NCBI GenBank assembly: GCA_017403125.1
Contig: JAFQOR010000013.1
Location: forward strand, 1-38,699
Reading direction: 5' to 3'
DNA from: Alistipes sp.
Lineage (GTDB): Bacteria; Bacteroidota; Bacteroidia; Bacteroidales; Rikenellaceae
Length of the DNA: 38,699 bases
Shown here: piece by piece, positions 1 to 8,553 of the stretch
How the letters are laid out: each line of letters starts with the position of its first letter
How positions within the stretch are numbered: position 1 is the stretch's first letter
Notes under the pieces: model-generated
What the model saw: the letters and a program-made list of their open reading frames with translations, nothing else
What the model was told of the DNA's origin: nothing
The model's database searches: none
Program-made: the position numbers and the translations under genes

Positions 1-340
1 AGTGTTGTTCGTTTCGAAAATTATTTTTAATTTTGTAGTGCTATTTGGATAAAGTAGCAGACATATTGAAAGTGTTTTCGATATCCTAAAATGGAAATGT
101 GGAAGTTTTCAAAACTGAAGGATGGCGAACAGCACTCATTTCTTGTATAGTTGTGTGTGACTATGCACTTGTCTTGTGCATACCCCATACTATCCAAGTG
201 TGGGGCATTGTATCGTTTATTTCAGTTTAGGTCTTTCCACAACCTCCATTTTGATAGACGAATTCAACTCCACACTTTCTGTTTACGTATATTAACCCCC
301 GCATAGGAGTTGGGCGAGGAGCGACAAAACAAACAAAACC
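1..340. other. Intergenic stretch with tandem stem-loops
   Basis: No convincing gene is visible here. The stretch holds two adjacent inverted repeats (described separately at 162-205) and A/T-rich flanks. A 19-codon ATG ORF at 91-150 is too short and too isolated to call. No clear TAnnTTTG promoter for the gene at 341 was found. The left part may be the 3' untranslated region of a gene outside the window. Confidence 0.5.
162..205. terminator. Tandem stem-loops, possible terminator of an upstream gene
   Basis: The first hairpin has a perfect 7-bp stem (TATGCAC at 162-168, GTGCATA at 176-182) with a 7-nt loop. The second follows immediately with an 8-bp stem (CCCCATAC at 183-190, GTGTGGGG at 198-205, one G-T pair) and a 7-nt loop. 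The following bases are T-rich but contain no clean T-run. The pair could end transcription from a gene left of the window or stabilise an mRNA end. The hairpins are seen directly; the role is inferred. Confidence 0.4.
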
Positions 341-772
341 ATGAGAAAACTTTTTCTATTTGCAATTTTAGCGATTGCCACATCATCATGTTCTACGCTT
401 AAAAACACAGCAACGACTCACGATTTCAACATGAACGCGCCATATACCGTACCGGTAATTGCAGACTTGGAGATATCGGAAAATAGAATTTTGCATGCCT
501 ATCTTCCACCCAAGAACGTACGAAGAGGAGGCACTCAAAACGTTATCAACACAGCCATAAGAGAGGCTCTTGCAACAAACGGCAATGCCGATGTTCTCGT
601 AGGACTCGAAACACAAGTACGATTCAATGCCATGAAGAAGATAAAGTCGGTTGTTGTTACGGGTTATCCTGCAAAATACGAGAATTTCAGACAGTTGAAT
701 GAAGAGGTGTGGTATAGCACGCCTTATTTCCATGTGCAGCACGACAACTGCAATGCTTCGAAACGTAGATAA
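341..772 (+). CDS. Small putative lipoprotein of unknown function (143 aa)
   Basis: I do not recognise a family. The N-terminus is a short lipoprotein signal: two basic residues, a hydrophobic stretch, then a lipobox-like ATSSC with the acceptor cysteine at residue 17. The mature part is about 125 residues, mixed alpha/beta in composition, with a segment near residues 65-85 reading like a helix followed by NADVLVG. It is probably anchored in the periplasm or outer membrane. The stop lies 23 nt before the next gene, and the three genes 341-3669 run the same way with short gaps, so they are probably co-transcribed and may serve one envelope function. The ATG was chosen because the signal peptide starts there. 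Confidence 0.7.
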   Translation: MRKLFLFAILAIATSSCSTLKNTATTHDFNMNAPYTVPVIADLEISENRILHAYLPPKNVRRGGTQNVINTAIREALATNGNADVLVGLETQVRFNAMKKIKSVVVTGYPAKYENFRQLNEEVWYSTPYFHVQHDNCNASKRR

Positions 773-795
773 ACTCTCAAAAACACGCAAAAAAC

Positions 796-1863
796 ATGAA
801 GCGTCATATTTTAACCCTAATACTATCTCTCGTCACACTCTGTTCATACGGACAGAGTGGACGACTGATATATGGTTGCGTCTATGGCGAGAGGAAAATG
901 CCGCTACAAGGCGCAAAGATTACAACCCCGCACGGTGAACTAATCTGCACAACAGACCAAAATGGACAATTCAATGCCCAATCTTCGACCTACATCAAGG
1001 AGATTGTTGTGCTTCACGACGACTATCAAACAAAGTATGTGAAAGTTGATGGCTCGTACCTAATCATCAAGATGAGAGCCGCAACGCAAACCTACACCGA
1101 GACAACAGACAATGTTGTCGATGTAGAAGAAGAGGTGCAAACCACAAATCTTATTGCAGAACACGAGGCTCGCATAGCTAACGAACGACGAGCAGCTGCC
1201 GAAGAAGCGGCTAAAATCAAAGCCGAGAAGATAGCAAAATTAGAAGCAGAGCGCGCAGCTGCCAAAGAAGCTGCGAACGCGGAGAGAGCTCGCATAGCAG
1301 AGCAACGTCGCCAAATGTATGCCGAAAAGCAAAAGGGGTTTGGCTCTATAGTAGAGCTATCGTCCACACTTGCCTCAAACAACTTATTTGACAATGCTAG
1401 TATTCGCTATATAGCCGGCTATAGATTTAACAATCAGATATATATGGGCGGTGGCATAGGCGCTAATATACATTATTATAGCCAACCATCTGATTATTAC
1501 GATTCTAATAACGATATGCTTCTTGCACCTTCACGCTTTTCTACTTCTGCATTTGCCTACTTCAAGGCTAATTTCATCAACCGTAGATGCTCTCCATTTA
1601 TAGCAGTGGCTGTGGGATATAATTTGTCAAAACCGCAGACGTTGTGTCTTAAACTTACGGATGCGAAATATAGCACTTCAGGAATCTTTGCTAACCCACA
1701 ATTGGGCCTCAATTTTCGCACTTCGCAAAAGTCTAGCATCTATATAGCCATAGGTTGCCAATGTGTAGTTATCCCTCATCTCAAAGACTATACTACCTAC
1801 TGTGCTACCATTAAGTCAAAAATCGGTTGCGGCGTGGACATGCACATTGGATTCACATTCTAA
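796..1863 (+). CDS. Exported protein with carboxypeptidase-regulatory-like domain, coiled coil and C-terminal beta-barrel-like region
   Basis: 355 aa. A signal peptide occupies about residues 1-19 (MKRHILTLILSLVTLCSYG). Residues 22-90 look like the small beta-sandwich found at the N-terminus of many Bacteroidota outer-membrane proteins: a GCVYGE..MPLQGA opening, a TTDQNGQF turn, then alternating strands. Residues 115-180 are a dense Ala/Glu/Arg/Lys segment expected to be a long helix or coiled coil. From about residue 185 the sequence alternates aromatic and glycine-rich strands (GYRF, YMGGGIG, FIAVAVGYNL, PQLGLNF) and ends in a terminal phenylalanine, as in outer-membrane barrels. I infer an outer-membrane protein with a periplasmic stalk. 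The function is unknown. It lies 15 nt before the BACON/LRR gene. Confidence 0.65.
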   Translation: MKRHILTLILSLVTLCSYGQSGRLIYGCVYGERKMPLQGAKITTPHGELICTTDQNGQFNAQSSTYIKEIVVLHDDYQTKYVKVDGSYLIIKMRAATQTYTETTDNVVDVEEEVQTTNLIAEHEARIANERRAAAEEAAKIKAEKIAKLEAERAAAKEAANAERARIAEQRRQMYAEKQKGFGSIVELSSTLASNNLFDNASIRYIAGYRFNNQIYMGGGIGANIHYYSQPSDYYDSNNDMLLAPSRFSTSAFAYFKANFINRRCSPFIAVAVGYNLSKPQTLCLKLTDAKYSTSGIFANPQLGLNFRTSQKSSIYIAIGCQCVVIPHLKDYTTYCATIKSKIGCGVDMHIGFTF

Positions 1864-1878
1864 TAGAGAACATATAAT

Positions 1879-3669
1879 ATGAAAAGATTATTTATAGGGT
1901 TAATAACGTGTGTTACGTACTTTGTCGGGTGTACTGAAGTTTACGTGGGTTTGAATCCGGAAGATATTCTCAATATTTCAGTTAATAGTATTGATATAGG
2001 TTGTGAGGGTGGTAACACAGAAGTTATCGTAGAGTCGATGTGTGCTTGGAAAATAGACACTAAAGATTGTAGTTGGGCTACTATCGACACCAAAATTGGC
2101 GATAAAGGTAAACGCAAACTCACCATTACCGTATTGGAGAATACAACTTGTGATAAGCGCACAGCAACATTTTCAATTGGCGATTACAATCGTGATATAC
2201 AGCGCGATATCATTATTACGCAAGATGCTAATACACCCAATTTAGAGCTTTCAACAACAAGTATCGAGGCTTCTATGGATGGTATCACAAAGAGTGTAAC
2301 TGTTAAATCGAATGTAAGCATTACCGTTAGCTCATCAGAAGAGTGGTGTACAGTAGATAAAACCACACTTTCACGAGGTAATAATCAGATTAACATCTCC
2401 ATTGAATATAATCATAGTACCGAATCTCGTAGCGCAATTGTGACATTGAGCAACAAGGAGTATGACATCATGCGTGAGATTGAGATTGTTCAGGAGGCGT
2501 TAGAGCCCAATTTAGAGCTTTCAACAACAAGTATCGCAACTTCTATGTATGGTGACACAAAGAGTGTAACTGTTAAATCGAACGTGAGCATTACCGTTAG
2601 CTCATCAGAGAAGTGGTGTACAGTAGATAAAACTACACTCTCACGAGGTGATAATCAGATTAACATCTCCATTGAACATAATCATACTACCCAATCTCGT
2701 AGCGCAATTGTGACATTTAGCAACGAGGAGTATGACATCATGCGTGAGATTGAGATTGTTCAGGAGGCTAGTACGCCAGACATAACTGTTGATATGGAGT
2801 CATTAAGCATTAATGGACATAGTGCTACTGAGTTTATTACTATCCAGTCGAGTATCCCGTGGATTGCGTCTTGCGACCTTGATTGGATATCATTATCCAG
2901 ATCAGACGGGGAGATTGGGAGCACCATACTATCAATAAATATTTCAAGAAATGATACCGGAAATATAAGACAAGGAAGCGTGATATTATCAAATGACGAA
3001 TATCAAGTCTATACTACAATCATCATTGAACAAGAGAGCCTATATGTTATGTACTACACAGCTCTGTCGAAGGTCACTCCATACAATAGCAGGAGTTTTA
3101 ATGTTAATATTTTAGATAATATCTGGGAGGATGGTAAAGGTGAAATATTTTTTGATGGCCCCATTACATACATCGGCAAGGACGCATTTAGATATTGCGA
3201 TAACCTTACAAGCATAACTATTCCTAATAGCGTAACATGGATTGGAGAATATGCATTCTTTAGTTGCAATGACCTTGAGAGCATAACCATTCCCAATAGT
3301 GTATTTTGGATTGAAAATCACGCTTTTTGTGGTTGTGATAGTTTAACAAATATAACCATCTCCAATAGCATAAATTGGATTCAAGAGTGGACATTCAGTC
3401 AATGCAATAGTCTAACAAGTATAACTATTCCTAGTGGTGTAAAAACGATTAGCGATCATGCGTTTTTTATGAATGATAATCTTACAAGCATATATTGCAT
3501 GCCAATACCCCCCCCCAAGAATATATTAGATCTTGGTGGATCTTGGGATGCATTTGATGACAATGCTAAGAACCGCAAGATTTATGTTCCGCGTGAGTCC
3601 GTTGAAGCATACAAGAGTGCTATAGGATGGAAGGATTATGCAAGCGCAATTGTGGGCTACGACTTCTAA
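1879..3669 (+). CDS. Surface lipoprotein with four BACON-like domains and BspA-type leucine-rich repeats
   Basis: 596 aa. A lipoprotein signal ends at YFVGC (Cys18). Four BACON-like beta-sandwich domains follow at about residues 31-118, 120-209, 210-299 and 300-388. Each carries the typical W-(C/I/A)-x-(V/I/L) strand and ends in an (I/V)xQ(D/E) motif. Domains 2 and 3 are nearly identical (see the repeat entry). Residues 420-540 are five short LRR_5/BspA-type repeats with the SITIPNSVTWIGEYAF pattern. The last 50 residues include an IYVPRESVEAYKSA closing motif common in these proteins. BACON domains are thought to bind mucin or carbohydrate, and BspA-type LRRs mediate adhesion, so a role in host or matrix binding is plausible but unproven. 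A C9 tract lies in the coding region at 3508-3516. It is the third gene of the 341-3669 set. Confidence 0.85.
   Translation: MKRLFIGLITCVTYFVGCTEVYVGLNPEDILNISVNSIDIGCEGGNTEVIVESMCAWKIDTKDCSWATIDTKIGDKGKRKLTITVLENTTCDKRTATFSIGDYNRDIQRDIIITQDANTPNLELSTTSIEASMDGITKSVTVKSNVSITVSSSEEWCTVDKTTLSRGNNQINISIEYNHSTESRSAIVTLSNKEYDIMREIEIVQEALEPNLELSTTSIATSMYGDTKSVTVKSNVSITVSSSEKWCTVDKTTLSRGDNQINISIEHNHTTQSRSAIVTFSNEEYDIMREIEIVQEASTPDITVDMESLSINGHSATEFITIQSSIPWIASCDLDWISLSRSDGEIGSTILSINISRNDTGNIRQGSVILSNDEYQVYTTIIIEQESLYVMYYTALSKVTPYNSRSFNVNILDNIWEDGKGEIFFDGPITYIGKDAFRYCDNLTSITIPNSVTWIGEYAFFSCNDLESITIPNSVFWIENHAFCGCDSLTNITISNSINWIQEWTFSQCNSLTSITIPSGVKTISDHAFFMNDNLTSIYCMPIPPPKNILDLGGSWDAFDDNAKNRKIYVPRESVEAYKSAIGWKDYASAIVGYDF
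2237..2776 (+). repeat. Tandem 270-bp duplication (two BACON-domain units)
   Basis: Unit 1 is about 2237-2506 and unit 2 about 2507-2776, exactly 270 bp (90 codons) apart, so the reading frame is kept. Comparing 2241-2499 with 2511-2769 by eye I count 18 mismatches in about 260 nt, roughly 93 percent identity, with most differences being single substitutions. The neighbouring BACON domains 1 and 4 are far more diverged, so this pair is a recent in-frame duplication. Confidence 0.9.
3508..3516 (+). repeat. C9 homopolymer inside the BACON/LRR gene
   Basis: Nine consecutive C residues encode Pro-Pro-Pro (residues 544-546). A slip of one base would change the frame and replace the last 50 or so residues. 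Homopolymers of this length are typical sites of slipped-strand mispairing. Confidence 0.8.
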
Positions 3670-3695
3670 AAGTTTTGTGGAACTATATTATTTTG

Positions 3696-3733
3696 AACGC
3701 GGTTGCTCGACATTATCGGGCAACCGCGTTTGT
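3696..3733 (+). terminator. Probable intrinsic terminator after the BACON/LRR gene
   Basis: A perfect 11-bp GC-rich stem (AACGCGGTTGC at 3696-3706, GCAACCGCGTT at 3720-3730) has a 13-nt loop and begins 27 nt after the stop codon. The downstream bases are TTTGTCT-like, so the T-run is weak. I found no further gene or strong signal in the remaining gap up to 3920. Confidence 0.65.
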
Positions 3734-3920
3734 CTCTTGCCATGGCGACCAAAGGGCAGAAAAGAGTTGCACCAAGGCAATAGTGGAGAGCAAAAGGCAA
3801 CGAAGGAGATTGACGCAAGCTAAAATAGGGATAGCACCAAAAAGTTTTTCGTTATTTATGAAACATTTTCGGGGTTTATACGTATATTATAGATAGAAAA
3901 TTTTAGAATCATATAGCTAT

Positions 3921-4895
3921 ATGACAGTAAATCTTACCACATCGTTTGCAGGACTGGAACTCAAAAATCCGATTATTGCTTCCGCAAGTCCATTAACAGC
4001 GACACCCGAACTATGTCTCAATTTGGAGAAGGCGGGCGCTGCCGCAATTGTTGTCAAGAGCATATTCGAGAAGAGCATCGCACACAATGCCCACTCACTT
4101 TCGAGCAATCTATCGCATGGTGAGGAGAGTGACTATCTCGACGGCTATATCGCCGAACAAATGGTATCGGAGTGGCGCAACACGCTCATAGGCATTAAGA
4201 AGTTATGTAGCATACCCATCATAGCATCTATCGCTGCACAGTCGCCCTCGGCATGGACGCGCTACGCCAAAGTTGCAACCGAGGCGGGCGCCGACGCCAT
4301 AGAGATGAACCTGATGAACGTAGGTTTGTGTACACGTCACACGAAATATGGTGTTGTAGAACAGCAGTTCCTTGATATGGTAGATTGCGTGCGCTCGGCG
4401 ACATCGCTGCCCGTGGGTGTAAAGCTTGCAGCCAACATCACCAACCCCGCAGCGCTCGTCGATAGATTGGTGGCGCGCGGCATAAAGGGCGTTGTGCTGT
4501 TTAACCGTCCCTACCCCGTAGATATAGACATCGAGAAGGGCGAGTATTGCGTAAATAGCAACACCACATCAAGCACATTCCTTGCACGACCCTTGCGCTG
4601 GACAGGCATACTCTCTGCCGAGATACCATCGGTGGATTATGCATTGTCGGGAGGAGTTCAGTCGGGTGAGGATGTGATAAAGGCTATACTTGCCGGAGCA
4701 TCTGCCGTATGTATTTGCAGCACGCTCTACAAGAATGGAATCGAGCATATCGAGACCATGCTCGCCACGATACGTGATTGGCAGGAGCGCCATTTCGAGG
4801 AGACCATCGACCAATTCAAGGGCAGAATGAACGCCTCGAAGGAGGCTTTTGCCGACGAGTTGTTGCGTGCACAATATCTACACTACACCGTTTAG
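3921..4895 (+). CDS. Dihydroorotate dehydrogenase-like flavoprotein of unknown substrate
   Basis: 324 aa, a TIM-barrel protein of the dihydroorotate dehydrogenase family. It opens with a GLELKNPIIASASPLT strand, close to the start of PyrD enzymes, and near the C-terminus has the FMN-phosphate-binding pattern LSGGVQSGEDVIKAILAGA. The segment that in true class 1 PyrD carries the catalytic Cys or Ser (N-x-S/C-x-P-N) reads NLMNVG at residues 130-135, so the usual catalytic base is missing. A genuine PyrD is encoded at 35998-36915, so this paralogue is unlikely to make orotate. Its reaction is unknown. It stands 23 nt before the UDP-glucose dehydrogenase gene and heads the nucleotide-sugar operon. 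The start is the first ATG fitting the family N-terminus. Confidence 0.8.
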   Translation: MTVNLTTSFAGLELKNPIIASASPLTATPELCLNLEKAGAAAIVVKSIFEKSIAHNAHSLSSNLSHGEESDYLDGYIAEQMVSEWRNTLIGIKKLCSIPIIASIAAQSPSAWTRYAKVATEAGADAIEMNLMNVGLCTRHTKYGVVEQQFLDMVDCVRSATSLPVGVKLAANITNPAALVDRLVARGIKGVVLFNRPYPVDIDIEKGEYCVNSNTTSSTFLARPLRWTGILSAEIPSVDYALSGGVQSGEDVIKAILAGASAVCICSTLYKNGIEHIETMLATIRDWQERHFEETIDQFKGRMNASKEAFADELLRAQYLHYTV

Positions 4896-4918
4896 AGAGT
4901 TATCGAGCATCGTAGCGC

Positions 4919-6229
4919 ATGAATATAGCAATCATCGGCACGGGATACGTGGGTTTGGTTTCGGGGGTCTGTTTCTCCGAGATGGGCATCAACGTGGAGT
5001 GTATAGACATCGACACAGAGAAGATAGCCTCGCTTCAAGCGGGCGAAATACCCATCTACGAGCCCGGCCTCGATTCGCTTTTGGAGCGTAACCAGCGTGC
5101 CGGGAGGCTACACTTCACCACATCTATCGCCGAGGGCATTGCGCATGCCGAGGTGATATTTATCGCCGTGGGCACACCTTCGAGGAGCGATGGTGGTGTG
5201 GAGCTATGCTATGTGGAGGAGGTTGCTCGCCAGATTGGTCGCAACCTCGACCACTACGCCGTAGTTGCCACAAAGAGCACCGTACCCGTAGGCACCGCGA
5301 AGCACATACACAACATCATAGCCTCGGAGATTGCAGCAAACAATCGAACGGTGGAGTTCGACATTGTCTCGAATCCCGAGTTTTTGAAGGAGGGCGCCGC
5401 CATCAAGGATTTCATGTCGCCCGACAGAGTTGTCGTAGGCGTGGAGAACGAGCGTGCACGTCGCATCATGGCTCGTCTATACAAGCCCTTCATGTTCATC
5501 AGCGATCGCATAATATACATGGATATAGCCTCTGCCGAGCTCATGAAGTATGCGGCAAATGCCATGTTGGCAACACGCATATCCTTTATGAACGAGATAG
5601 CCAACCTCTGCGACAAGGTCGGAGCCAACATCGACTCGGTACGCAAGGGCATAGGCACCGACGTTCGCATAGGCTCGAAGTTTCTCTATGCAGGTTGTGG
5701 CTACGGCGGTTCATGCTTTCCGAAAGATGTACGCGCACTTGCCGAGACGGGGCGCAACGCAGGCTGCACAATGGATGTTATTGAGGCAGTAAATCGCGTA
5801 AACATACGTCAGAAGAGCATCATCGTTGAGCGTCTCAAAGAGCACTTCGGCTCGCTCGAATCACTCAACATAGCAATTTGGGGTCTATCGTTCAAGCCCG
5901 AAACCGACGATATGCGTGAGGCCCCATCGCTGGTCGTCATCGAGGAGTTGCATAGCGCTGGTGCGCACATCAAGGCATTCGACCCCGAGGCAATGGAGAC
6001 ATGTCGTCGCATGGTGAGTTGCGAGATGGAGTACGCCACCGACATGTACGACGCAGTTGTCGATGCCGACGCACTCATACTTCTCACCGAATGGAAGCAG
6101 TTCCGCATGCCCTCATGGCAAATTTTGCGTCGCTCGATGCGCGGCAACGTCATAATGGATGGTCGCAACATCTACGACCGCAGCGAGATAGAGGAGCATG
6201 GTTTCATCTATAAGGCAATAGGTAAATAG
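4919..6229 (+). CDS. ugd: UDP-glucose 6-dehydrogenase
   Basis: 436 aa, usual family length. It oxidises UDP-glucose to UDP-glucuronate with two NAD+, a cytosolic step feeding polysaccharide synthesis. The N-terminal Rossmann motif is GTGYVG at residues 7-12. The catalytic cysteine is in [13 protein letters not shown] (Cys266). The substrate-binding [10 protein letters not shown] segment and the C-terminal [16 protein letters not shown] motif are intact. It lies 23 nt after the dehydrogenase-like gene and only 5 nt before rfbA, so it is translated from the same message as the dTDP-rhamnose genes. A GDP-mannose dehydrogenase is the main alternative, but the motif set fits the UDP-glucose enzyme better. 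Confidence 0.9.
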   Translation: MNIAIIGTGYVGLVSGVCFSEMGINVECIDIDTEKIASLQAGEIPIYEPGLDSLLERNQRAGRLHFTTSIAEGIAHAEVIFIAVGTPSRSDGGVELCYVEEVARQIGRNLDHYAVVATKSTVPVGTAKHIHNIIASEIAANNRTVEFDIVSNPEFLKEGAAIKDFMSPDRVVVGVENERARRIMARLYKPFMFISDRIIYMDIASAELMKYAANAMLATRISFMNEIANLCDKVGANIDSVRKGIGTDVRIGSKFLYAGCGYGGSCFPKDVRALAETGRNAGCTMDVIEAVNRVNIRQKSIIVERLKEHFGSLESLNIAIWGLSFKPETDDMREAPSLVVIEELHSAGAHIKAFDPEAMETCRRMVSCEMEYATDMYDAVVDADALILLTEWKQFRMPSWQILRRSMRGNVIMDGRNIYDRSEIEEHGFIYKAIGK

Positions 6230-6234
6230 CAGAT

Positions 6235-7101
6235 ATGAAAGGTATAGTCCTGGCAGGAGGCAGCGGCACACGCCTCTATCCCATTACAAAGGGTGTAAGC
6301 AAGCAGTTGCTTCCCGTCTTTGATAAGCCGATGGTGTACTACCCCATCGCCACACTCATGATGGCGGGCATTCGCGACGTGCTTATCATCACCACGCCAT
6401 GGGACCTCGCAGCATTTCGACGTCTATTAGGCAGCGGAGAGGAGATTGGCATGCGATTTAGCTATGCCGAGCAGCCACAACCCAATGGTCTTGCCGAGGC
6501 ATTTATCATAGGTCGAGAGTTCGTAGGCGAGGATGACGCATGTTTAGTCCTCGGCGATAACATATTTCATGGTGCAGGCTTCGAACACACACTACGACGT
6601 GCCGTTGAGCGCGTCGCAACAAAGAAGATGGCAACCGTCTTTGGCTACAAGGTCAATAATCCCGAACGCTATGGTGTTGTGGAGTTTGACCATAGTGGCA
6701 AAGCATTGAGCATCGAGGAGAAACCGAGTGCTCCACGCTCAAACTACGCCGTCACGGGACTCTACTTCTACCCCAACTCGGTGGTGGACATAGCCAGCAA
6801 TGTCAAGCCGTCGGCACGTGGCGAGTTAGAGATTACGTCGATAAATCAGGAGTTCTTGGAGCGAGGCGAATTGTGCGTCGAGATTCTGGACCGCGGATAT
6901 GCTTGGCTTGACACAGGCACCCACGACTCGCTTGCCGAGGCGTCAATATTTGTCGAGGTCATCGAGAAGCGTCAGGGAGAGAAGATCGCATGCTTGGAGG
7001 AGATAGCCTATCGCAACGGATGGATAAGTCGCGAGGAGCTTCATCGCCTTGCCCAGCCCATGAAGGGCAATCAGTATGGAGAATATCTTCTTAAATTGTA
7101 G
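6235..7101 (+). CDS. rfbA: Glucose-1-phosphate thymidylyltransferase
   Basis: 288 aa, full length for the family. It makes dTDP-glucose from glucose-1-phosphate and dTTP, the first step of the dTDP-L-rhamnose pathway. The nucleotide-binding loop [13 protein letters not shown] lies at residues 6-18. The DKPMVYYP and VLGDNIFHG motifs follow, with [19 protein letters not shown] in the sugar-binding half. It starts 5 nt after ugd and ends 2 nt before rfbC. The order rfbA-rfbC-rfbD-rfbB is a complete rhamnose cassette; the synonym is rmlA. Confidence 0.95.
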   Translation: MKGIVLAGGSGTRLYPITKGVSKQLLPVFDKPMVYYPIATLMMAGIRDVLIITTPWDLAAFRRLLGSGEEIGMRFSYAEQPQPNGLAEAFIIGREFVGEDDACLVLGDNIFHGAGFEHTLRRAVERVATKKMATVFGYKVNNPERYGVVEFDHSGKALSIEEKPSAPRSNYAVTGLYFYPNSVVDIASNVKPSARGELEITSINQEFLERGELCVEILDRGYAWLDTGTHDSLAEASIFVEVIEKRQGEKIACLEEIAYRNGWISREELHRLAQPMKGNQYGEYLLKL

Positions 7102-7103
7102 CC

Positions 7104-7679
7104 ATGAAGGTAACCAAAACCAACATAGAGGGGGTTCTTATCATCGAGCCACAACTCTTTGAAGATAGCCGAGGCTACTTCTTCGAGAGTTTCAACGCTC
7201 GCGAATTTGCGACGCAAACGGGTATCGAGACCCACTTTATTCAGGATAATGAATCGCGTTCGGCAGAGGGTGTCGTACGCGGACTTCACTTTCAGCTACC
7301 GCCCCATGCGCAGTCGAAGTTGGTACGTGTCATCGAGGGTGCGATATTGGATATCGCCGTAGATATTCGTCGTGGCTCACCCACCTTTGGACAACATGTC
7401 GCTGTGGAGCTTACGGGCGAGAACCATCGCCAGCTCTTCATACCGCGTGGCTTTGCCCATGGGTTCATCGTCAAGCGTGGCGATGCCATAGTGCAGTACA
7501 AATGCGATAACCTATATGCCCCGGCAGCCGAAAGAGCCATTCGCTGGGACGACAAGAGTTTAGCAATAGATTGGGGCTACGACCTCTCTCGCATCACCCT
7601 TTCGGATAAGGATGCCATAAACCCCACACTGGAAGAGTGTGACACGCTCTTCGACTACAACACCAACTACTATGCATAA
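7104..7679 (+). CDS. rfbC: dTDP-4-dehydrorhamnose 3,5-epimerase
   Basis: 191 aa. It epimerises dTDP-4-keto-6-deoxyglucose at C3 and C5, the third pathway step. The cupin-fold catalytic histidine lies in VVRGLHFQ (His62), and the FIPRGFAHGFIV strand and the AIRWDDKSLAIDW C-terminal motif are present. Its stop codon overlaps the start of rfbD by 8 nt (start ATG at 7672, stop TAA ending 7679), consistent with translational coupling. Synonym rmlC. Confidence 0.95.
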   Translation: MKVTKTNIEGVLIIEPQLFEDSRGYFFESFNAREFATQTGIETHFIQDNESRSAEGVVRGLHFQLPPHAQSKLVRVIEGAILDIAVDIRRGSPTFGQHVAVELTGENHRQLFIPRGFAHGFIVKRGDAIVQYKCDNLYAPAAERAIRWDDKSLAIDWGYDLSRITLSDKDAINPTLEECDTLFDYNTNYYA

Positions 7680-8541
7680 CATCCTTATCACCGGGGGCAA
7701 CGGACAGTTAGGTCGCGCCATCATGGCGATGCCACGCGATGCGCATAGCAACTATCATGCTCCGTCGCACGACACATTGGACGTATGCAACCGTGATAGC
7801 GTCGAGCGCTACATTGCCGAACACAATATCGATATTGTCATAAACTGCGCAGCATATACCGATGTCGAGAGAGCCGAGAGCGAACCGAAGCAAGCTATGC
7901 AGATAAATGGCGAGGCAGTAGGCATACTCGCCAAGGCGTGTAGCAGGCATAATGCTACGCTCATCCACATCTCCACCGACTACGTTTTTGGAGGCAACAC
8001 TCATCGCAATACGCCCTACTGTATCGACGACACAACAGACCCTATAAACAGCTATGGTCGCAGCAAGGCAGAGGGTGAACGAGAGGCATTGAGATATGAT
8101 AGAGCCATCGTCATACGCACCTCGTGGCTCTATGCTCCGTGGGGCAAGAACTTCTGCCGCACGATATTGAGAGTTGGCGCCGAGCAGCCCACACTGCATG
8201 TGGTCAATGACCAACGAGGCACGCCAACATCCGCACTATCGTTAGCGCGGTTCATAGTTCATATCATCGAACAAGGAGATATAGATACCATGTCGGGCAT
8301 CTATCACTTCACCGACGAAGGCGAATGCACATGGTACGATTTTGCCAAAGAGATTGCAAGCCTCGCAGAGCTTCAATGCAACGTAGTGGCATGTAGCTCC
8401 GAGGAGTGCAAGACGCAAGCATTACGCCCACGTTACTCTGTTCTCGACAAGAGCCACACCCACGCGATATACCCCACAGCAATAAAGCCGTGGCAGGAGA
8501 CGTTAGCAGAGTGTATTGAAATGATTAAGAGGCAGCATTAG
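7672..8541 (+). CDS. rfbD: dTDP-4-dehydrorhamnose reductase
   Basis: 289 aa. It reduces dTDP-4-keto-L-rhamnose to dTDP-L-rhamnose with NAD(P)H. The Rossmann motif GGNGQLG lies near the N-terminus, followed by CAAYTDVERAE, ISTDYVFGG and the catalytic Y..K in SYGRSKAEGER. I chose the ATG at 7672, although the frame is open upstream to 7639, because the family begins with a few residues before the ILITGG strand and the upstream codons encode an unrelated Thr-rich run inside rfbC. Synonym rmlD. Confidence 0.93.
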   Translation: MHNILITGGNGQLGRAIMAMPRDAHSNYHAPSHDTLDVCNRDSVERYIAEHNIDIVINCAAYTDVERAESEPKQAMQINGEAVGILAKACSRHNATLIHISTDYVFGGNTHRNTPYCIDDTTDPINSYGRSKAEGEREALRYDRAIVIRTSWLYAPWGKNFCRTILRVGAEQPTLHVVNDQRGTPTSALSLARFIVHIIEQGDIDTMSGIYHFTDEGECTWYDFAKEIASLAELQCNVVACSSEECKTQALRPRYSVLDKSHTHAIYPTAIKPWQETLAECIEMIKRQH

Positions 8542-8553
8542 CCACAACCATAT

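Noticed and set aside
91-150. 19-codon ATG ORF in the first intergenic region
   Set aside because: Too short and without a promoter, a neighbour link or an attenuator-like terminator directly after it.
3627-3896. 89-codon frame overlapping the end of the BACON/LRR gene
   Set aside because: It starts inside that gene in another frame, crosses the terminator hairpin and has no recognisable features.
7639-7671. Upstream ATG start for RfbD
   Set aside because: It lies inside rfbC and adds an unrelated Thr-rich run before the conserved Rossmann strand.
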